A stretch of DNA of 64,000 nt from Polymorphobacter_B sp038225475 (GCA_038225475.1 JBBRRA010000006.1:62001-126000); one strand, 5' to 3'. Positions 51,426 to 60,599 are shown, counted from the stretch's first letter. Numbers and translations are program-made. Notes: generated from the letters alone by a model not told the origin.

Positions 51426-52522
51426 TGGGTCGATGGCTGGCGGCATTGCTGATGTTCGGATTGATCGCGGCGACGCCGGCGCTGGCTGCCGACGGCGACC
51501 GCGTGGCGTTCACCATCCCTAATTTCCGGCTCGAAAACGGCCAGACGCTGCCGACGGCGCGGGTGATGTACGCGACCTATGGCGTGCTCAACGCGGCGCG
51601 CGACAACGCCGTGCTGCTGCCGTCGCATTACATGGCCGACGCGCATGGCTATGACTGGCTGATCGGTCCCGGCAAGGCGCTCGACCCGGCCAAATACTTC
51701 CTTGTCGCCACCGAATTATTCGGTAACGGCAAGTCGTCGTCGCCTAGCAACACGCCGCCGCCGTTCGATGGCCCGCGCTTTCCAGTGACGACGATCCGCG
51801 ACAATGTCGCCGCCGGGCACCTGTTGCTGACGCAGGCGCTCGGCATCCGGCATCTGCGCGCCGTCATCGGGTTTTCGATGGGCGGTCAGCAGGCGTTTCA
51901 ATGGGGCGTCAGCTATCCCGGCTTTGCCGACCGTATCGTCGTCACCTCGGCGACTGCGAAGACATGGCCGCACGGCATCGTCCGGCTCGAAAGCCAGATC
52001 GTCGCAATCACCACCGATCCGGTGTTCGCCGGGGGCAACTACACCGTGCAACCCAAAAAGGGGCTCGAGGCCTTCGGCGCGGTTTGGGCGGCGTGGCTGT
52101 TCTCGCAGCAATGGTGGCGCGACGAGCTGTGGCGCAGTTACTCGCCGCCGGGCACGACATTCGAGCAGGTGTTCGACGGGTTCCATAAGGACTTCATCCC
52201 CGGCGCCGACGCCAACGACCTGATCCTGCAGATGCGCACGTGGGAGGCGCATGATATCGGCACGTCGCCGGGGTTTGGCGGCGATACGAAACGCGCGCTT
52301 GCGGCGATTGCGGTGCCGCTGCTGTATATGCCGTCCGAAACCGACCTATATTTCCCGGTCGGCGATGCGCGGTTCGAGGCGCAGTTTATCCCGCGTGTCA
52401 CGCTGACGCCGATCCGATCGCTTTGGGGCCACACTGCTGGCGCGGCGAGCAACCCGGCGGACGCGAAGTTTTTGAACGACACCATCGGGGCGTTCATGAC
52501 CGCCGCCAGCGGTGGGAAATGA
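51422..52522 (+). CDS. exported alpha/beta hydrolase, homoserine-acetyltransferase-like
   Basis: 366 residues. The signal peptide ends near ATPALAADG. FRLENGQTLPTARVMYATYGVLN and VIGFSMGGQQAFQWGVSYPGFADRIV (nucleophile Ser in GFSMGG) match the MetX-like hydrolase group, with Asp near PSETDLYFPVGDA and His in LWGHTAGA. True MetX enzymes are cytoplasmic and make O-acetylhomoserine. The signal peptide here and the location between a peptidase and a receptor argue for a different hydrolytic role. Coupled to the S9 peptidase by ATGA. Confidence 0.85.
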   Translation: MMGRWLAALLMFGLIAATPALAADGDRVAFTIPNFRLENGQTLPTARVMYATYGVLNAARDNAVLLPSHYMADAHGYDWLIGPGKALDPAKYFLVATELFGNGKSSSPSNTPPPFDGPRFPVTTIRDNVAAGHLLLTQALGIRHLRAVIGFSMGGQQAFQWGVSYPGFADRIVVTSATAKTWPHGIVRLESQIVAITTDPVFAGGNYTVQPKKGLEAFGAVWAAWLFSQQWWRDELWRSYSPPGTTFEQVFDGFHKDFIPGADANDLILQMRTWEAHDIGTSPGFGGDTKRALAAIAVPLLYMPSETDLYFPVGDARFEAQFIPRVTLTPIRSLWGHTAGAASNPADAKFLNDTIGAFMTAASGGK

Positions 52523-52664
52523 TTTGGCGAAACCAACCGTTACTCAACAAGCACACTGTCGCTTAATATCTTGTGCACCATAGCAAAGTTGCTTGCTTTT
52601 CCCCGCAACCCCATCAGGCTGAGGACTGCGGGCACATTCCAATCAGGGTAAACGGGGCGTTACA

Positions 52665-55600
52665 ATGATCTCCAAAGTCGAAAGTCGCCTACTGGCGACA
52701 GCGTCGGTCGTATTTCTGGCGTTGAGCTCGAGCGCGGCGATCGCGCAAAGCGTGGCGGTAGCCGACACTACGACTGCCAAGGACGAGGACATCATCGTTA
52801 CTGGGTCGCGCATCGCACGGCCTGAAATCGAATTTTCCAACCCGGTCACGTCGGTTTCTTCGTTGGAAATTCAACGGTCTGGCAAGACCGATGTCACCTC
52901 GCTGCTGATCGACTCCCCGGCGCTGGTGGGATCGCTCACCAATGGTGCCAACGCCGGGTCGAACTCGCAGAATTATGGCGGGTCGTCGAATGCCGGCAAT
53001 GTCGGCACGACCGTCCTCAACCTGCGCAACCTCGGCTCGCAGCGCACGCTGGTGCTCGTCGATGGTCGTCGTCACGTCAACGCCTATTCGGGTGAAAACT
53101 CGGTCGACATCAACACCATCCCGGTCGATCTGATCGAGGGCGTCGATATCCTCACCGGCGGCGTCTCGGCAATCTACGGTGCCGACGGCGTCAGCGGTGT
53201 CGTCAACTTCCGCCTGAAGCGCAATTTCGAAGGATTGATTGCGCGCGGCCAGATCGGCATCTCGGGGCGCGGCGATGGCGGCAACCAGTTCGGCTCGGTA
53301 GTCGTCGGCCATAATTTTTCCGAGGGCCGCGGCAACATCACCGCCGCGTATGAATTTAACCGTTCGGACCGGGTCAATCAAAAGGCGCGCGACTATCTCG
53401 GCGACCCTGCAGCCAACCTGCAGCTGCTGCGCAACGTCGACAACCCGAAGAACGATCTCAAGCTTCCGTATAACAGGCTGTATTCGAACGTCAGCTGGTC
53501 GGACAGTTCGCCAAAGGGTGCGGTCGATATCGGTGTTTTCAATCCCGATTCGGGCATGACCGAATTCCAGTTCACGCCGAACTTCGACGGTGACGGCAAG
53601 CCCTATGACCGTGGTATCCAGATTCCGGGCAGCGGCGGCCGCGCCTATAACAGTACGTCGAATACCCCGACCGCGGGGTATTTCGGCGATATCGAGCCGC
53701 AGCTCGAGCGCCAGAACGTCAACCTCCTCGGCAGTTATGAATTCAGCCCGGCGCTGAAGTTCTTCGCCGAAGGCAAATATGTCCACATCAACGCCTTCAC
53801 GCAGGTGCAGCCGTCGTTCGACTTCTTCACCTTCCTGACGCCGGATAACTATTATCTGAAGCAGCGGTTTGGCTCGGCCGCGCCGATCGGCGCGCTGGTC
53901 AGCCGTGACAATTTCGATCTCGGCATCAACGCACAGACCGCGACGCGCGAAACCTATCGCGGTGTCATCGGCTTCAACGGCACGCTGAGCGAGGGCGAAC
54001 GCAGCGGCAATCTCCGCTACGAGATTTCCTATGTCTATGGCCGCTCGCAGTCGGTGGTCACCTCGAGCAACACCCGCGTCACCGACCGCTATTATGCAGC
54101 GCTCGACGCCGTCACCGACCCGGCGACCGGCAAGGTCACCTGCCGGATCAACCTGCCCGGCGAATCGGTCATCGATGCTAACAACTATGCCGGGATCTTG
54201 ACGATTACCGGTGCGCCCGTGTCGGGCGCGCCGCTCAGCTTCAAGCCGGGCCAGTGCTCGCCGATCAATATCCTCGGCTATGGCAACAGCACCAAGGCCG
54301 GGCACGACTTTGCATTCGTCGACGATACGACGCGCGCGTACAGCGAGCAGAATGTCGTGTCGGGATCGCTGTCGGGCGACCTCGGCTTCCTGTTCCGGCT
54401 GCCCGGTGGGCCGGTGCGCTTTGCCGTCGGCGGTGAATATCGCAAGGAAAAGACCGCATCGACGCCTTCGGCATTTGCACAGGGCGGCTTCTTCGATGGC
54501 GGCAACCAGACGCTGCCCAGCGGCGGTCAGTTCGACGTCAAGGAAGCCTACGGCGAAATCAACGTACCGCTGCTGTCGCATGTTCGCTTTGCCGAGGATC
54601 TGTCGTTCGGCGGCGCGGTCCGCGTCTCGAATTATTCGACGATCGGCACCACGACGACCTGGAAGGTCGACGGCGCTTATTCGCCGATCCGCGACATCAC
54701 CTTCCGTGCGACGTTGTCGCGCGCGGTCCGTGCGCCCAACATCACCGAGCTGTTCAGTCCGGCGCAGGGCGTTCAGACTTTCCTGACCGATCCGTGCGAT
54801 CCGACCAACCTCGGCGAAGGCACGCAATATCGCGCCGCAAACTGCACCGCTACGCTCAAGGCGCTGGGGCTCACCCCTGCGCAGATCGCCGCATTCAGCC
54901 CGAGCACCGATCCGAAGCAGAGCACCAGCCAGCCGGGCCTGTCGGGTGGCAATCCGAAGCTGCAGGCCGAAACCGCCAAGACCTGGACCGCCGGTATCGT
55001 CCTGCGCCCGACCTTCCTGCCCGGTTTTTCGTTTACCGCCGACTGGTACAACATCAAGCTGACCAATGCGATCAACACCCCCGACGTCAACGAGGTGTTC
55101 AAGCTGTGTGTCGATCAGCCGACACTCGCCAATGTGTTCTGCAACGGCTTTACCCGCTCGACGACGACGGGCTTCATCAACTCGTATAAGACGCAAACGC
55201 TGAACGTCGCGGCGTTCACCACTTCGGGGCTGGAGATCAGCACCGCCTATCATTATGTGCTGCCGCCGAAGTTCGGTTCGCTCGATTTCCACCTTTCGGG
55301 CGGGTATCTCAACGACTTGACCTTCCTCGCGACCGTCGGCGGCGTTCCCGAGCAGCAGCGCAACCGGACGTACCGGCCTGATTATAGCGGCAATCTCGAC
55401 CTTGCGTGGGTCAACGGCCCGCTGACGCTCAGCTACCGCCTTGCATGGCAGGGCAAGACCGAGCGGTTCACGCAGATCCAGCAGAAGGCGCACCCGAACT
55501 ACGATCCGCAGTACGTCATGTACAAGGAGCGCTGGGAGCATGACATCCAGCTAAGCTATGACATCGAAAAGCGCTTCACGCTGTACGGCGGCATCAACAA

Positions 55601-55697
55601 CCTTGCCGATCAGCAGCCCGATATCGCCGCGGGCTTCGGGTATCCCGTCAGCGCGATCGGCCGGTTCTTCTACATGGGTGCCAAGGTCAAGCTGTAA
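52665..55697 (+). CDS. TonB-dependent outer-membrane receptor 2
   Basis: 1010 residues. The signal peptide ends near SSAAIAQS; DEDIIVTGSRIARPE precedes the plug (SQRTLVLVDGRRHVNAYSGENSVDINTIPVDLIEGVDILTGGVSAIYGADGVSGVVNFRLK), then a barrel ending RFFYMGAKVKL. No STN domain. It shares the overall pattern of receptor 1 but is clearly a separate paralogue. The leader contains AGCAAAGTTGCT at 52582-52593, a short dyad. A bidirectional-looking terminator follows. Confidence 0.93.
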   Translation: MISKVESRLLATASVVFLALSSSAAIAQSVAVADTTTAKDEDIIVTGSRIARPEIEFSNPVTSVSSLEIQRSGKTDVTSLLIDSPALVGSLTNGANAGSNSQNYGGSSNAGNVGTTVLNLRNLGSQRTLVLVDGRRHVNAYSGENSVDINTIPVDLIEGVDILTGGVSAIYGADGVSGVVNFRLKRNFEGLIARGQIGISGRGDGGNQFGSVVVGHNFSEGRGNITAAYEFNRSDRVNQKARDYLGDPAANLQLLRNVDNPKNDLKLPYNRLYSNVSWSDSSPKGAVDIGVFNPDSGMTEFQFTPNFDGDGKPYDRGIQIPGSGGRAYNSTSNTPTAGYFGDIEPQLERQNVNLLGSYEFSPALKFFAEGKYVHINAFTQVQPSFDFFTFLTPDNYYLKQRFGSAAPIGALVSRDNFDLGINAQTATRETYRGVIGFNGTLSEGERSGNLRYEISYVYGRSQSVVTSSNTRVTDRYYAALDAVTDPATGKVTCRINLPGESVIDANNYAGILTITGAPVSGAPLSFKPGQCSPINILGYGNSTKAGHDFAFVDDTTRAYSEQNVVSGSLSGDLGFLFRLPGGPVRFAVGGEYRKEKTASTPSAFAQGGFFDGGNQTLPSGGQFDVKEAYGEINVPLLSHVRFAEDLSFGGAVRVSNYSTIGTTTTWKVDGAYSPIRDITFRATLSRAVRAPNITELFSPAQGVQTFLTDPCDPTNLGEGTQYRAANCTATLKALGLTPAQIAAFSPSTDPKQSTSQPGLSGGNPKLQAETAKTWTAGIVLRPTFLPGFSFTADWYNIKLTNAINTPDVNEVFKLCVDQPTLANVFCNGFTRSTTTGFINSYKTQTLNVAAFTTSGLEISTAYHYVLPPKFGSLDFHLSGGYLNDLTFLATVGGVPEQQRNRTYRPDYSGNLDLAWVNGPLTLSYRLAWQGKTERFTQIQQKAHPNYDPQYVMYKERWEHDIQLSYDIEKRFTLYGGINNLADQQPDIAAGFGYPVSAIGRFFYMGAKVKL

Positions 55698-55712
55698 GCC
55701 GCGCCAACGGTG

Positions 55713-55747
55713 GCGGCCGCTCCCCACGGGGGCGCGGCCGCTGTCTT
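55713..55747. terminator. bidirectional terminator between TonB receptor 2 and prolyl oligopeptidase
   Basis: GCGGCCGC-T-CCCC (55713-55725), loop ACG, GGGG-C-GCGGCCGC (55729-55741), then TGTCTTT. A long GC stem with one internal mismatch lies exactly between two convergent stop codons (55697 and 55747), so it can serve both. Confidence 0.8.
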
Positions 55748-57849
55748 TACTGCATCAGTTTGCGCTGCAGATAGGTCATCGTCAGCGCGGTCGTATGCGC
55801 CGCCTGCTTAAGGTCGGCGCCGGCACCGTGGCCGCCCTCGGTGTTCTCATAATAATAGAAATGGTAACCCATTTCCTCCATCCGCGCAGCGAACTTGCGC
55901 GCGTGTTGCGGCCCGACGCGGTCGTCCTTGGTCGTGGTGAAGATGAACGGCTCGGGATACGCCATGCCGGGGCGCAGGTTCTGATACGGCGAGGTCTTTT
56001 CCCAAAACGCCCGGATTTCGGGGCTGGTTTCGACATTGCCATACTCGCCCTGCCATGACGCGCCGGCGGCGATCTTGCCGATGCGGATCATGTCGAGCAG
56101 CGGGACTTCGATGACGACCGCATTCCACAATTCGGGATGCTGCGTGAACTGGACCCCCATCAGCAACCCGCCGTTCGAACCGCCCTCGATGCCGAGGCGG
56201 CGCGGTGAGGTGATCTTGCGGGCGATCAGGTCGCGCGCGACGGCGGCGAAATCGTCATAGATGACCTGCCGCTTCACGCCGAGCCCCGCCTCGTGCCACG
56301 CCGGACCGAACTCGCCGCCGCCACGGATGTTGGCGAGCACATACGCCCCGCCGCGCTCGATCCACAGCTTGCCGGTGTTCGCCGAATAGTCGGGGGTCAT
56401 GCTGACCTGGAACCCGCCATAAGCGTATAGCAGCGTCGGGGTGGTGCCATCATAGGCGATGTCCTTGCGGTGGACGACGAAGTACGGGATTTTCGTGCCG
56501 TCGCTCGAAGTCGTTTCGAGTTGTTCGACGACGGCGTTCGAGGCGTCGAACTGCGCGGGCAGCGTCTTGACCGTGGTCAGCGATGCGGTTGCGCTATCGG
56601 CGAGCGCGAGCGCCGACGGGGTCAGGAACCCGCTCGATCCGATGAACGCGCGGTTCGACCGCTTGTCCACCGCGCCGAGTTCGACCGCGAGATTGTCGGG
56701 CAGCATCAACGGCGCATGCGTCCAGCCGCCGTTCGCCGCAGGCGTGTACACCCACGCGCGGCCCCGGACGTTGTCAAGCGTCGTCAGCAACAGCGTGTCG
56801 CGCGTCGCGGCGACCTCGCCGAACGCATCGCGCGGCCCCGGTGCCCAGATCAATGTCGGCTTGAGATGCGCGGGATCGGCGAGCACGGCGGCAAGGTCGA
56901 GCTGCACCAGCGCGCCCGCAGGTAGCGTCTGTCCGCCCAGCGTCCACGCCTCGTCGAGCTTGACGATGACGCGGCCGCCGACCAGCTCGGCAGTATCGGC
57001 CTTTGCGGGGATCGCGAAGCGCTCGGTGCCACGCGGCGTGACGACATAGGTTTCATAATGGAAAAAGTCGATCGCGCGCTGAATCACCGTCAACCGCCCG
57101 CCGTGCGCGTCGTGCAACACCGTCGGGTTGACCTCGACGTCGGCCTTGGTGGCGCGGTAGACTTCGACCGCCGACGTCAGCGGCTGGCCGCGCGTCAACC
57201 GCTTGACGATATACGGGTAACCCGACGTCGTCAGGTCGCCCGGCGTCCATTCGCTGGCGACGAGCAGATGGTCGGCGTCCTCCCACGCGAGCGCGTGCTT
57301 GCCGCGCGGCAGCGCAAAGCCGCCCTTGACGAAAGCGCCGTCGACAAGATCGAACTCGCGAACCACGACCGCATCCTCGCCGCCGTCGGACAACGAGATC
57401 AGGCACTTGCGCTCGTCGGGCCGCAGGCACCGAGCGCCCTGCCACACCCAGCTTTTGCCCTCCGCCTTGCCGAGCGCGTCGATGTCGAGGACCGTCCGCC
57501 AGTGCGGCGCGGCGGTCTTGAAATCGTCGAGGCTGGTGGTGCGCCAGATGCCGCGCAGATGATCGGGATCCTGCCAGAAATTGAAGATCGCGCCGTGCCT
57601 GAATGCCGGCTGCGGAATGCGGTCGCGCGTCCCGGCGATCGCCAGCGCGTCCTTGTACAGTGCCGGATAGCGCGGATCGGCCTCGAGCACGCCGGTGCTG
57701 TAGCCGTTGCGCGCGTTGACCCACGCCATCGCGCGCGGGGAATCGACGCTTTCGAGCCACAGATACGGGTCGGTTGGCGGCGTCTGTGCAATTGCCGTGG
57801 CAATGGGCATCGCGCTGGCTAACAACAGGGCAAGGGCATTTCGGATCAT
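55747..57849 (-). CDS. exported prolyl oligopeptidase (S9A)
   Basis: 700 residues. A signal peptide (IRNALALLLASAMPIATAIAQ) precedes DPYLWLESVDSPRAMAWVNARN, the usual start of the S9A propeller. The catalytic domain has Ser in GIEGGSNGGLLMGV, Asp in TKDDRVGPQHARKFAA and His in TEGGHGAGAD. Prolyl oligopeptidases cut after proline in peptides up to about 30 residues. Export suggests work on imported peptides in the periplasm, in line with the adjacent receptors. It converges on receptor 2. Confidence 0.94.
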   Translation of the reverse strand: MIRNALALLLASAMPIATAIAQTPPTDPYLWLESVDSPRAMAWVNARNGYSTGVLEADPRYPALYKDALAIAGTRDRIPQPAFRHGAIFNFWQDPDHLRGIWRTTSLDDFKTAAPHWRTVLDIDALGKAEGKSWVWQGARCLRPDERKCLISLSDGGEDAVVVREFDLVDGAFVKGGFALPRGKHALAWEDADHLLVASEWTPGDLTTSGYPYIVKRLTRGQPLTSAVEVYRATKADVEVNPTVLHDAHGGRLTVIQRAIDFFHYETYVVTPRGTERFAIPAKADTAELVGGRVIVKLDEAWTLGGQTLPAGALVQLDLAAVLADPAHLKPTLIWAPGPRDAFGEVAATRDTLLLTTLDNVRGRAWVYTPAANGGWTHAPLMLPDNLAVELGAVDKRSNRAFIGSSGFLTPSALALADSATASLTTVKTLPAQFDASNAVVEQLETTSSDGTKIPYFVVHRKDIAYDGTTPTLLYAYGGFQVSMTPDYSANTGKLWIERGGAYVLANIRGGGEFGPAWHEAGLGVKRQVIYDDFAAVARDLIARKITSPRRLGIEGGSNGGLLMGVQFTQHPELWNAVVIEVPLLDMIRIGKIAAGASWQGEYGNVETSPEIRAFWEKTSPYQNLRPGMAYPEPFIFTTTKDDRVGPQHARKFAARMEEMGYHFYYYENTEGGHGAGADLKQAAHTTALTMTYLQRKLMQ

Positions 57850-58030
57850 GGGCTGCTCACGCGTCGGAGGGACGTTGGAAAACGACTAGAAGACAATGCT
57901 AGCCGTTGCCCGGCAAACTATACACCGCCGAAACCATCGTGCGACACCGGGTTTCAGCGCCGACAGCTGCGTTGCCGGGGCGCGCGCGTTGCGCCATGAC
58001 GGGCGGCGTTGCGCACTGGCGGGAGGCTCC

Positions 58031-59167
58031 ATGAAGATCATTGCGGCGGTTCTGGACGGCATGGGGGCGTCTGCCCCCTATGCGGCGTCGACACCGTTGA
58101 CGCTGACCACGCTCGACCTCGATCCGCCGCGCGCGGGCGAGCTGCTGGTCCGGATCGACGCCGCCGGGCTGTGCCATTCGGACCTGTCGGTCATCAACGG
58201 CGACCGCGCGCGCCCGCTGCCGATGGCGCTCGGCCACGAAGCGGTGGCGACCGTGGTGGCGACCGGCGACGCCCATGATACGCAGTTCGGCGTCGGCGAC
58301 CGCGTCGTGCTCGCGTTCCTGCCGCCGTGCGGCGAATGCCTGCGTTGCGCGAGCGGCGAAGGTTATCTTTGTCCGAATGGCGCGGCGGCAAACGGCGCGG
58401 GCAGCCTGCTCGGCGGCGGTACGCGGCTGCACCGCGGGACCGAAGCCGTGCACCATCACCTCGGCGTCTCGGCATTTGCCGATCACGCCGTGATCGACCG
58501 GCGGTCGGCGGTGCGCATCGATGCCGACATCCCGGTCGAAATTGCCGCGCTGTTCGGCTGCGCGGTGCTGACCGGTGTCGGCGCGGTGTTCAACAGCGCA
58601 CAACTTCGCCCCGGCGAAAGCGTCGCGGTGTACGGGCTGGGCGGGGTCGGGCTGTCGGCGCTGCTTGGCGCGCTGGCGGGCGGCGGCAATCCGGTGTTCG
58701 CGGTCGATCCGGTCGCCGCCAAGCGCGCGCTCGCGGTCGAACTCGGCGCAGCGGCGGCGTTCGCACCCGGCGATGCCGACGCCGGGATCGTCGCGGCGCT
58801 CGGCGGTCGCCCCGATGTTGTCATCGAAACCGTCGGCAAGGCGCGCGTGCTGGAAGCGGCCTATGCGCTCGCACGGCGCGGCGGGCGGATCGTCACGGTC
58901 GGGCTGCCCAACCCGGCCGAACAGTTCAGCATCGCCGCAGTCTCGCTCGTCGCCGACGGCAAGACGCTGATCGGCAGCTATCTCGGCAGTTCGGTTCCGG
59001 CGCGCGATATTCCGCGCTATATCGCGCTGTGGCGCGCCGGACGCCTGCCCGTCGAACGGCTGCTGACGTCGATCAGCCCGCTGTCGGACATCAACGCGCT
59101 GTTCGACACGTTCGCCTCGGGCATGGCAATCCGCCAGATCGTCCTGCCAGCGCACGCGTCGCGCTGA
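58031..59167 (+). CDS. zinc-dependent alcohol dehydrogenase
   Basis: 378 residues of the medium-chain dehydrogenase family. The catalytic zinc ligands lie in AGLCHSDLSVING and GHEAVATVV; the structural zinc loop is PPCGECLRCASGEGYLC (four Cys). The NAD loop is VYGLGGVGLSALLGAL. The N-terminus and overall length fit the class III-like group. Substrate unknown. The ATG at 58031 follows GGGAGGC; the longer open frame upstream is not conserved. It is divergent from the prolyl oligopeptidase gene. Confidence 0.92.
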   Translation: MKIIAAVLDGMGASAPYAASTPLTLTTLDLDPPRAGELLVRIDAAGLCHSDLSVINGDRARPLPMALGHEAVATVVATGDAHDTQFGVGDRVVLAFLPPCGECLRCASGEGYLCPNGAAANGAGSLLGGGTRLHRGTEAVHHHLGVSAFADHAVIDRRSAVRIDADIPVEIAALFGCAVLTGVGAVFNSAQLRPGESVAVYGLGGVGLSALLGALAGGGNPVFAVDPVAAKRALAVELGAAAAFAPGDADAGIVAALGGRPDVVIETVGKARVLEAAYALARRGGRIVTVGLPNPAEQFSIAAVSLVADGKTLIGSYLGSSVPARDIPRYIALWRAGRLPVERLLTSISPLSDINALFDTFASGMAIRQIVLPAHASR

Positions 59168-59310
59168 GGCGCGCAAACCGTAGCATGGCCTAGGTTGTCG
59201 GCTGATGAACCTGCAGGTTGGCTAACCATCCTATCTCGTCATTCCGAGAATCGGCCGCCTGACGTGTCCGAAATGCCTTGGCGCGCAGGACGGCAACGGG
59301 CAAACCTAGT

Positions 59311-59332
59311 TCGTTGGTGAGCTAACAAACGA
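59311..59332. promoter_or_regulatory. imperfect dyad upstream of the DUF1772 gene
   Basis: TCGTTGGTGA (59311-59320) and TAACAAACGA (59323-59332) are inverted repeats matching at 8 of 10 positions around GC. It lies 58 bases before the DUF1772 ATG, just upstream of an AT-rich promoter-like tract (TAAATACTTAAAT). A TetR- or MarR-type repressor site is possible. A separate 12-base palindrome, AACCTGCAGGTT, is at 59208-59219. Confidence 0.4.
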
Positions 59333-59389
59333 GACTCTTAAATACTTAAATCGCCTATTGGGTGCGATATTTTTGCAGGGAGAAAGGCC

Positions 59390-59824
59390 ATGCTGGCCGG
59401 GCTTATTGCTCTTTCACTCGCTGCCGCATTTTGCAGCGCCGCTATTTATATCAATCTCGCCGAACACCCTGCCCGGATGCTGCTTGATGATGCCAACGCG
59501 CTGGCGCAGTGGGGACCAAGCTATGATCGCGCGTTCAACTATCAGGGCGGGCTCGCTGTTCTGAGTGGTGCTGCGGGCATCATTCAGGCATTGTTGTCTG
59601 AGAACTGGTACTGGGCGATCGGTGCAGTGCTGATGCTGTCGAACTGGCCATACACATTGGCAGTGATCTTACCACTCAACAACAAGCTGAAAGCACTACA
59701 CGTCGCATCTGCCGACCATCAAGCGCGTGCGATGCTCGTGCGTTGGAATAAGCTGCACGGTATCCGAAGTCTTATTTCAGCGGCAGCGGTTTGCGCCTAT
59801 CTCGCAGTCGCATATCGGGGGTGA
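59390..59824 (+). CDS. DUF1772 family membrane protein
   Basis: 144 residues with four predicted membrane helices (LAGLIALSLAAAFCSAAIYINLA, GLAVLSGAAGIIQALL, WAIGAVLMLSNWPYTLAVILP, SLISAAAVCAYLAV). NLAEHPARM, SNWPYTL and RWNKLHGIRS are the conserved patches of DUF1772, a family that includes anthrone-oxygenase-like proteins. The gene is visibly less GC-rich than its neighbours and stands alone, which suggests acquisition. ATG follows AGGGAGAAAGG. Confidence 0.85.
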   Translation: MLAGLIALSLAAAFCSAAIYINLAEHPARMLLDDANALAQWGPSYDRAFNYQGGLAVLSGAAGIIQALLSENWYWAIGAVLMLSNWPYTLAVILPLNNKLKALHVASADHQARAMLVRWNKLHGIRSLISAAAVCAYLAVAYRG

Positions 59825-59907
59825 TTGTCCGCTTTCAGGCCCTGCAACTGAAGCAGTCTAAGCGCTTTCCACCCCATCCCAGCCGTGCACGCCCAGGAGC
59901 CGACCGC

Positions 59908-60204
59908 CTAGTCGCTTTCGCCGAACTTGCCTTCGATCAGCGCGACCAGCGCCGCCAGTGCGGCGTCCGCCTGGGTGCCCGATGCTGCGAGGTCGACGGT
60001 GTCGCCCGGCGCTGCGGCCAGCATCATCAGCCCCATGATCGACGTGCCGGTGACGCAGGCGCCGTCCTTCGACACCGTCACCACCGCGTCGAAGCCGCTG
60101 GCGAGCGTGACGAACTTCGCACTCGCGCGCGCGTGCAGCCCGCGCTTGTTGCGGATTTCGACGGTGATCGGCGCGCTTCCCGCCAAATCAGGCCGCTTCG
60201 CCAA
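59908..60204 (-). CDS. ptsH: phosphocarrier protein HPr
   Basis: 98 residues. The active His is H24 in RNKRGLHARASAKF; the regulatory serine (Ser46 in E. coli numbering) is S55 in TGTSIMGLMML, at the expected 31-residue distance. Both phosphorylation sites are thus present, matching the HprK gene in the same operon. The start is uncertain: TTG at 60204 overlaps the EIIA stop, and another in-frame TTG at 60186 would give a more usual length. Regulatory rather than sugar-transport role is likely, since no PTS permease is near. Confidence 0.9.
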   Translation of the reverse strand: MAKRPDLAGSAPITVEIRNKRGLHARASAKFVTLASGFDAVVTVSKDGACVTGTSIMGLMMLAAAPGDTVDLAASGTQADAALAALVALIEGKFGESD

Positions 60205-60592
60205 GGATTTTCGAGGCGACCGAGATATATTTGCGCCCTGCCTCCTGCGCGGCCTCGACCGCGGCGGCGACGGTCATCGTCTTGCGCACCGACGCCAGCC
60301 GCACCAGCATCGGCAGGTTGATCCCGGCGATCACCTCGATATTGCCCTCGCCCATCAGTGAGATCGCAAGGTTCGACGGTGTGCCGCCGAACATGTCGGT
60401 CAGCAGGATGACGCCCTTGCCCGCTTCGACACGCTTGACCGCCGCGGCGATGTCGGCGCGGCGCACCTCCATATCGTCGTCGGGACCGATGCAGATCGCC
60501 TCGAGCGCGCTTTGCGCCCCGACGATATGCTCGAGCGCCCCGGCGAATTCGGCGGCGAGGCGCCCATGTGTAACCAGCACCAATCCGATCAT
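60188..60592 (-). CDS. mannose-type PTS EIIA component
   Basis: 134 residues of the EIIA-Man fold. The phospho-His is H9 in IGLVLVTHGRLAAEF, and VILLTDMFGGTPSNLAISLM and NLPMLVRLAS are the family signatures. In alphaproteobacteria this standalone EIIA accompanies HPr and HprK and takes part in regulation of carbon use and envelope functions, not sugar import. No EIIB or EIIC is in the window. It follows rapZ by seven bases. Confidence 0.92.
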   Translation of the reverse strand: MIGLVLVTHGRLAAEFAGALEHIVGAQSALEAICIGPDDDMEVRRADIAAAVKRVEAGKGVILLTDMFGGTPSNLAISLMGEGNIEVIAGINLPMLVRLASVRKTMTVAAAVEAAQEAGRKYISVASKILGEAA

Positions 60593-60599
60593 GCGTCTC

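Noticed and set aside
49296..51446. 716-residue open frame antisense to the S9 peptidase
   Set aside because: Same artefact; the plus-strand product has a signal peptide, propeller and full catalytic triad.
52689..55541. 950-residue open frame antisense to TonB receptor 2
   Set aside because: Long antisense frames are expected opposite high-GC genes. The translation is low in complexity with no family match, while the plus strand encodes a complete receptor.
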